A stretch of 64,000 nt of DNA from Trichobilharzia szidati. Its lineage: Eukaryota; Platyhelminthes; Trematoda; Strigeidida; Schistosomatidae. The notes under the pieces were generated by a model. That model saw nothing but the letters and a program-made list of their open reading frames with translations. It had not been told where the DNA came from and did no database searches. Below, piece by piece: positions 58,323 to 64,000 of this stretch; the first letter of the stretch is position 1; the number at the start of each line of letters is the position of its first letter. The stretch lies in NCBI GenBank assembly GCA_944472155.2, contig OX235279.1, forward strand, positions 155,208,199-155,272,198, written 5' to 3'. A program made the translations under genes and the position numbers.

Positions 58323-59136
58323 CTGGTCGAGTTGGATACTGGAACGTTGGATTATTGAAGAAACCTAAAGGATTCAACTGATGGTGAGGATGATGTCCCA
58401 TCGGAGGAGGAGGTGGTGTCGGCTGATGGTGATGAGAAGCCCCACCAAATGCAGCAGCTTGAGGTGGAGGACCATAAAGTCCACCCTGTGGATTCATGGG
58501 TGGTCCTGAACGTGACGATGTACCGTTGAATTGCTGTAGTGAAACACGTTGATGATGAGATGGTGAAATGGATGGATAAAAGTTGGACGGTAGCTGGAAT
58601 GATTGTTGTTGTCCTTGTCCTGCAGCAGCAGCTGACGGTGATTGTGGAAGCGGTGGATGAGTAAATAAACTGTGATGTTGTTGTAAACTACGTTGTCGAT
58701 CAGCAGTCGCAGTATTTGGTCGACCGCCACCAATCACACCAACATAATTTGATTGATTCGCATAGTTAGAGACAGAATTCGACGTAATAGGAGTTGGGAA
58801 ATGACACTGTGTATTGTTATAACCACCACCTTGATGAACAACAGGGTGAGGCAGCAGTCCACCAGCGTTATTTCCTGCAGTTGGAGCATACGGTTGTCCT
58901 GTACCCTGAATATTTGAAGCAGCAGCGGCAGCCGAAGGACTGCCTAACAGAGACCATGAATTCACTGTTGTAGGATAGCCAACAACACTAGGCCTGCCTG
59001 AATTCTGTGGATAATTCTGCAGTGGTTGTGAATGAGCATGAATAGCAGAGTACAAACCGGCAGTAGGAGGTGGAGGGGGTGGCGGCTGAGGAGGCAAACA
59101 ACCAGCAGCGATAGATGGAGGATAGTTAAATTCACC
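58323..59136 (-). CDS. Low-complexity Pro/Gln-rich protein, third visible exon
   Basis: The acceptor is TTTTAG at 59142-59137 and the donor GTATAT starts at 58322. The 814-base exon enters in phase 0, matching the previous exon, and leaves in phase 1. It encodes GEFNYPPSIAAGCLPPQPPP, a polyproline run, and Asn/Gly-rich text. Gln/His-rich text follows (QRSLQQHHSLF, QGQQQSFQLPSNFYPSISPS) and then FGGASHHHQPTPPPPPMGHH. It closes on NPLGFFNNPTFQYPTRP. No catalytic motif, signal peptide or membrane segment is seen. Such regions typically act as disordered scaffolds in RNA-binding or assembly proteins; that is inference. The junction with the upstream exon reads YPTDLK then GEFNYP. Confidence 0.8.
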
Positions 59137-60377
59137 CTAAAAGTGAAAAAATAAATATTAAGCATTATTTGTAAACTGTACTAATCTCAGTGAAGTATAC
59201 GGCTTCAGAAATTCTGAACTCCCGTAGACCTCCACATCGACCACCTGACACGGCCAAAGGTGGGATGGGTAAACTTCGGTCCACGTCCCTCCCTCGAAAC
59301 TTATTGACTATATCCAGTTTGAATTCCCGGGGCAATAATCTTGTAATGACACTACTTATTGATCAGATAGACGCTGCCACGACATTTCCTGACCAACGAA
59401 ATCAAATGGCACCTTAAGAAGCAGTAATATGCTGGATATTACTCTCATTGATAAGGTATGTGTTTTAAAATCTGTGCATTAATGAAAGCAGACATTCTTT
59501 AAAACTGAGCTATACTATTTTATTTAATTCCTTGCGCTTGCGAGTGGAAAATAGGGAGTTAAACATTAAAGTTCCGATAGCTGTGGTGTTATGTATTCAT
59601 ATGGGGTGAGGTTACTAGACTTACGACCGATTACCTTCTGCCATCGGGCTTACTGTCGGTTAGGTGAAGTTAGGGGTACATCGACCGACAATCGAAACCC
59701 TGAATTTGGCGTAATACGTAATTATTCCGCTACTGTGAACCTCCGACCCACTGAACGCTTACAAAGCCCAATACAAATCTGCATAATGTCTGCGTTTACC
59801 GCTGACATAGACATGTACGATCAAAGGAAATGTGACGGCTAGGACACATGTTGTGCATATCGAGCAACTACCTTCTTTGATAAGCAACGTTGACATAGGA
59901 TTAGGTTAGAAAAGATTAGACAGCATGGTCGAACAAACCCTGGAGTCAATTTGTGAAGACGTTGACACTTGGTTTGAGCCACACATGTAGGTAAGAGTGA
60001 AGACTACTAGGTTGCGGACCTCAGAATGCTAAGAAGCAATAGCTTGAACACGTTAGTGATAGAATCAAAATTCTTCTCTTTGTGATCTACCTCCCAGATT
60101 CACCAAACTCTCGTGTTTTTGTGTATATTATTACTCTTCCTTCCTCCTGTAAATTTGCACTGATAATAGTTCCTCTCTACTATTTGTGTTATGTGGAAAA
60201 TGTGGCAACTTGAACTACGCCTTGGTTAGACTGCCAATAATGAGTGCAAAAAAAGACAAGGAGGGAGTGTGTTGTGTGGAGCAGTGTGGAATGTCAACCC
60301 GCCATAAAGTCAGAGCTCCACGTTTCTTCCACTCGGAGCGTAAAACATTTATCATTATGATAATAATCATTGCCTAC
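59137..60377 (-). other. Intron of the low-complexity protein gene
   Basis: Begins GTAGGC at 60377 and ends TTTTAG. A plus-strand RTE-A fragment occupies much of it. 59170-59545 holds nothing I can name. Confidence 0.75.
59560..60175 (+). mobile_element. RTE-type 3' end in the intron
   Basis: Plus-strand broken frames read HVLCISSNYLL, TAWSNKPWSQFVKTLTLGLS and GCGPQNAKKQ before a pyrimidine-rich 3' UTR. These parallel the 'LGHVLR', 'MKSLT-GLSHVG' and 'GWGPRD---QW' series of RTE-A-type proteins. It lies antisense to the host gene. Confidence 0.65.
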
Positions 60378-62995
60378 CTTTAAATCTGTAGGATAACCAG
60401 AATATCCATTTGCAGCGGCGAATGTATTCGGATCCATATGTGGTGCTGGCTGAGGCTGCATCTGTCGACATTTTCTTGATTGACTTATTTGTGGTTGAAG
60501 TGATTGATGAAAAGAACGTGAATGTGCTGACTGCGGTGTCAGTGGCATGACTGGTGGTTGTATTGTTGTTGACTGTGGATGAACATATAATGGTGTTGCT
60601 GCAGCTCCTGCACCCGAGACATACGTCATCTGTTGTGACAATTTTTGCATCTCTGGCGAATTATTATTATTAGTGTTATTGTTATTATTTACATAATGAC
60701 CATTTGAATAGATATTCAATCGATCAGATGTCAATGGTAAAACAGAATTTTGATAAGATTGTATCTGGTGTGCTTGCTGGTGCTGTTGCCGGGGTGAATT
60801 AGAGATACTACTGGGCTGTTTGTTTATACCATCAAGAGATGACATAGTGATACCACTGTTAGTGTTATGTGATGACAGGACATTTGACACCAACTGACTC
60901 GGATGACCACCACCGACATACGATGAAGAAGTACTACCACCTGTTAGACAACAACTAATATTCATCATATCTACAATATTTTGTTGATCCAGCATTGGTG
61001 GCCATAAATTTGGTGTCGTTGAAAACATTGTTGCGTCATGTCGATTCATCAAAGGGATAGTGGTGGATGATGACAGAGATGGATTATTCACTGAAGAAAA
61101 TGCACTCTGTGAGGGTGATGCCCAAGGTTGGAACGATACATTGGATAATGAAGACGATGACGGCAGTACACCTTCAGGAGTAGCATGCGATCTTAACAAT
61201 GTTGTATTCGTCGAATGCTGACCACCACCCCCAACATCACTACAACAATCATAATCTGATCTTTCTAATGGCTCGGAAGCCATCATCATCACCATGTCTG
61301 TGCCAGTAGCAGCTGAAATATTAGTAACATTTTCCACAAGGACAATATTATTTGGACTGAGTGGGTTAACAGACATCATAGAATTGGACACCAGGGACGA
61401 TGAGACAGGCGCTGCTGTTTGTAACAGTTGTTGTTGAGGTTTTACTTTGCATATATTATTCGATATTTGAGATGATGACGAATAAGAGGCGGCAGCGGCT
61501 GTCGACGACGATGGACTGACTGCCGATGAAATAACGGTAGTAGTCGTAGTCGCGGTAGGAATAGAAGTATTGAGATCATTTTTACTTGAACGGTTGTTGT
61601 TCTTATTAACAAGAGAATCATCATTCGTTGACCATAAAGACTGCATATTATTGATCGTTGTCGCAATAGTCTTCGTTGTTGTATCTGATGTGCTGCTATT
61701 ATTGTTTGTCTTCGGTAGCATACTATCACCATGAGTGTTTTGCTGTTCAGTATTATTACTACTCAACACTCCCACAATTTGTCTGACTTGATCGGTTTGC
61801 CAAACTGAATTCGATGATGATGACAAGGCTTTATGAGTTGATTCATCAATAGGATTTGCTGATAGTGCTGATGTTGACTGGGGCGATTTAGCAAACTTTG
61901 TTCCAACTACCTTTGACCATGTACGCGTGGTTGTTGTCGTTGCTGTGGTTGAAATCGATATTTTCTGCAAAACTGACGAAGTGGTTGTAGTTGAAATAGT
62001 ACAGGCACTATTGCATGTTGTAATAGGCTGATTATAAGCTGTTGTTGTTATAGAATTACCAACGTTCTCAGATACCTCTAAGCATGACATTGGTGGACCC
62101 ATAAATGTTATTTTACTTGGTAGATATTTTTTCTTCACTGAAGATAATCCATTCGGCAGACTCTTGGAATCAGTAGTCGTTGTCATCATCGTGTCTACCT
62201 GATTTTGTGCACGACTAGATGCCAACGGTACCGTTCGTGTGACAGCACTACTATGCGTTTTTGTATTATATAACGACGTACCAGATTTTTTCGGTCTGCC
62301 TTCGCTATTACTAGAGGTGACTTTAACTAACCCTTCCCCTTCTTCTTTTCGTTGTTGTTGCTGCAACTTTCGACGGGCAAAATATTTACTCGACTTTGAA
62401 ACCACCTTAGTAAATCCATCGCCACTCACAAATGAAGTATCTTCCACATCGTCATTATCATAATCAGCATCAACAGGTTGATGAAATTGTTTGCTGAGCT
62501 GCTCATTTTCTTCTTCAATCGATGATTGTGTAGGCTTCTTCTCGAGACCAACATCTCTTGTAGTAGTCCCGCCATTTGTATCACTTCTACGATCATCAGA
62601 AGAACGCTTACCATTAATAGCAGTCCATGTATCTAAATCGTAGGTATTTTCTGATAAGGAAACATTTGGTTTAACAGACATTAACGGTGGTATTGTTGAA
62701 TACCTGTGATCGTTATAGTAGTAGTCATAGTTGTAGCCGTAGTAGTAATAGTCATAGCTATCATAATTTCGTCTATGATGATTAGCATGATTGTTGTAGG
62801 CAGTATTAGTACTGGTGGTTCTTGAAATCCGTGGATAACTACGATGTGCAGTAGTGTAAGTATGCTGATGATTACTCGACCCAGTGGTCCGTGAGAAGCG
62901 CGAAGATTTCTCAGTCTTTTTTGAAGATGATGGAGATGTTGACACACCACTATTACCAGTGCCTTCAGTTTGGTTAGCAGGTCCAGCCCCTGTAC
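60378..62995 (-). CDS. Low-complexity Ser/Thr/Asn/Gln-rich protein, large central exon (PRRC2/nocte-like?)
   Basis: The acceptor is TTTTAG ending at 62996 and the donor GTAGGC starts at 60377. The 2618-base exon enters in phase 1 and leaves in phase 0, with no internal stop over 872 codons. A GTG at 62945 is not a start, as the frame continues upstream to the acceptor. From the N-terminal side: a Ser-rich segment, a Tyr/Asp/Asn-rich segment (YDYYYYGYNYDYYY, about 62759-62718), and an acidic patch (DADYDNDDVED). Then DGFTKVVSKSSKYFARRKLQ and QQQRK, then long Ser/Thr and Asn/Gln tracts. The GF-x-VxSK followed by a basic helix resembles a conserved block of PRRC2 (BAT2)/Drosophila nocte proteins, which are large, disordered and RNA-associated. 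This is tentative, because the rest is too low in complexity to place. No enzymatic domain is seen. Confidence 0.82.
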
Positions 62996-63749
62996 CTAAA
63001 ACACGTGATAAATAATAGATAGTTACAGACTGATTGAATCACAGTAACAAAGTTACACCGTTATTATTGATTCTTTCTTCTACAACCAGCAAGATAAAGA
63101 ATTACTACAAAAAACACCCCCCGATATAATAAATATATCAGGTTTTGCTTTCAAATGAATTGATTGGTCAAAGGGGTTTGATCCCCAGCTGGTGCCAGTC
63201 AGTGTTCCACAAGAGATGTCACCACCAGTGAGGTCCACCAAGTCAGGTAGAGGACAGTTACCTGCAAAAGTTGGAATTCATACGTCGGCCATTGGACCAA
63301 GTTCTAGTGGCTGATGGTTGCCAACGTGCTCACCTTGTAACCAGGTGACCTCAATGATAGTTCGAATCCCCCTATAGGGCACACTATCGAAGGGTTTCCA
63401 CCAAGCTAGGAGGACGACACAGCTGTTCAGCACTCCTTGATGTCAGTCCGTAATCAAACCTATGATAAATCTCACTCAACTGAACGAACAACTGTCAGGC
63501 AGGCATTGAGAGTTTTATTTATCGAAAGCCCCACCGGTACATACACATGCATTCAAAACGAAATATAACGTAAGTTAGTATTTAACAATATCTGACGGCA
63601 TGCAAAATTAACTCTCCTCCTATTGTTTTACATGCAATAATAAGTTTGACGTTCAGAATAAACAAAGGGTTAAAAACACTAGGCTACTACTACTACTACC
63701 ACTACAGATGATGAGGAAGGCTGAAACCATCCAAGACATGCACACCTAC
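62996..63749 (-). other. Intron of the low-complexity protein gene
   Basis: Begins GTAGGT at 63749 and ends TTTTAG at 62996. SM-alpha-like repeats fill 63167-63480. The remainder is AT-rich. Confidence 0.75.
63167..63480. repeat. SM-alpha-like SINE pair
   Basis: A minus-oriented partial copy (63167-63285) meets a plus-oriented copy (63285-63480). The plus copy has GTGGCTGATGGTTGCCAACG (A-box position), ATAGTTCGAATCCCCC (B box), and GGAGGACGACACAGCTGTTC at the hammerhead GAAA position, where the core is mutated. Confidence 0.6.
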
Positions 63750-64000
63750 CCCCACCTCCTGTATCATCGTCATCATGATCACGATGAGCATGTGTTGTTG
63801 CTCCCTCAGCAACATGACAACTTGATACCTGATGATTTTTGGAGACAACAGAGGATGATGTAGTATTATCTGAAGCTTTTAGATCACTTTTTATACGATA
63901 GGAAGTGGAAGCCTGAGGAAATTCTTTCTGATTGTTTGTAGCAGCGCCAGAAGTAACAGCAGTTGACGACATAGTTGCTGGATTGTTGTTAGTATGACCA
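63750..64000 (-). CDS. Low-complexity protein, first visible exon (runs off the window)
   Basis: Open from the right edge of the window to a donor, GTAGGT, at 63749-63744. It exits in phase 1 and joins the next exon as GGG|G-GT-ACA, keeping the frame and giving a Gly-rich junction. It encodes NPATMSSTAVTSGAATNNQK, a Ser-rich stretch, HVAEGATTHAHRDHDDDD, then TGGG. A Met lies at 63972-63970, but the frame is open further upstream, so the real start cannot be set. Composition (Ser/Thr/Ala, Asp run) matches the following exon. Confidence 0.75.

Noticed and set aside
60186..60383. 65-codon plus-strand frame
   Set aside because: Antisense to the exon end and intron of the minus gene. No domain or conserved context.
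61442..61732. 96-codon minus-strand frame within the large low-complexity exon
   Set aside because: An alternative-frame shadow of repetitive Ser/Thr/Asn codons. The same applies to 62426-62614 and 62681-62950.

Overview
The window looks like euchromatic but repeat-choked flatworm DNA, most likely Schistosoma or a close trematode. The base composition is AT-rich. It is crowded with short 5'-truncated RTE-clade retroelements, Penelope-like elements (PLEs), a CR1-like fragment, tRNA-derived SINEs, and SM-alpha-like repeats that keep parts of a hammerhead ribozyme core. Protein-coding DNA is a small minority and is split by repeat-filled introns. I saw no rRNA, CRISPR array, operon or bacterial-type feature. 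Repeat edges are read by eye and are approximate unless target-site or palindrome boundaries are stated. Family names such as RTE-A, RTE-B and SINE-2 are working labels for this window.

Layout. 1-34.2 kb: no convincing host gene. It holds PLE remnants (1-720, about 4.3-5.3 kb, 16.2-17.2 kb), many RTE 3' ends in both orientations, a CR1-like 3' end (19.3-20.0 kb), SM-alpha-like repeats, a ~750 bp inverted duplication (2.61-3.36 kb against 6.96-7.71 kb), a perfect 81 bp-arm hairpin (11.45-11.67 kb) and a degenerate telomere-like hexamer tract (13.4 kb). 34.2-45.6 kb: a plus-strand gene for a claudin/PMP22-type four-transmembrane protein. Three exons with matching phase-1 splice junctions are visible (34217-34439, 37272-37421, 45310-45587). 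The first coding exon was not found, and the two introns are full of RTE fragments and a foldback element (42.46-42.87 kb).

46.4-55.0 kb: nested mobile elements. A nearly complete RTE-clade retrotransposon on the plus strand (49549-53176) is flanked by a 7 bp target-site duplication. Its single reading frame is interrupted by only two in-frame stops. It sits inside an older minus-strand RTE copy whose reverse transcriptase can be followed on both sides. Next to the older copy's 3' end is a foldback structure (47.91-48.64 kb), one arm of which carries a 185 bp insert flanked by 12 bp direct repeats.

55.1-64 kb: a minus-strand gene for a large low-complexity Ser/Thr/Asn/Gln/Pro-rich protein, convergent with the claudin-like gene. 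Three exons join in frame (the first runs off the window) and a short terminal exon plus ~1 kb 3' UTR is inferred. A short DGFTKVVSK segment followed by basic residues hints at the PRRC2/nocte family, but this is tentative. The two genes show no sign of acting together. The window is mainly a record of repeated retroelement insertion, nesting and foldback formation around two host genes.
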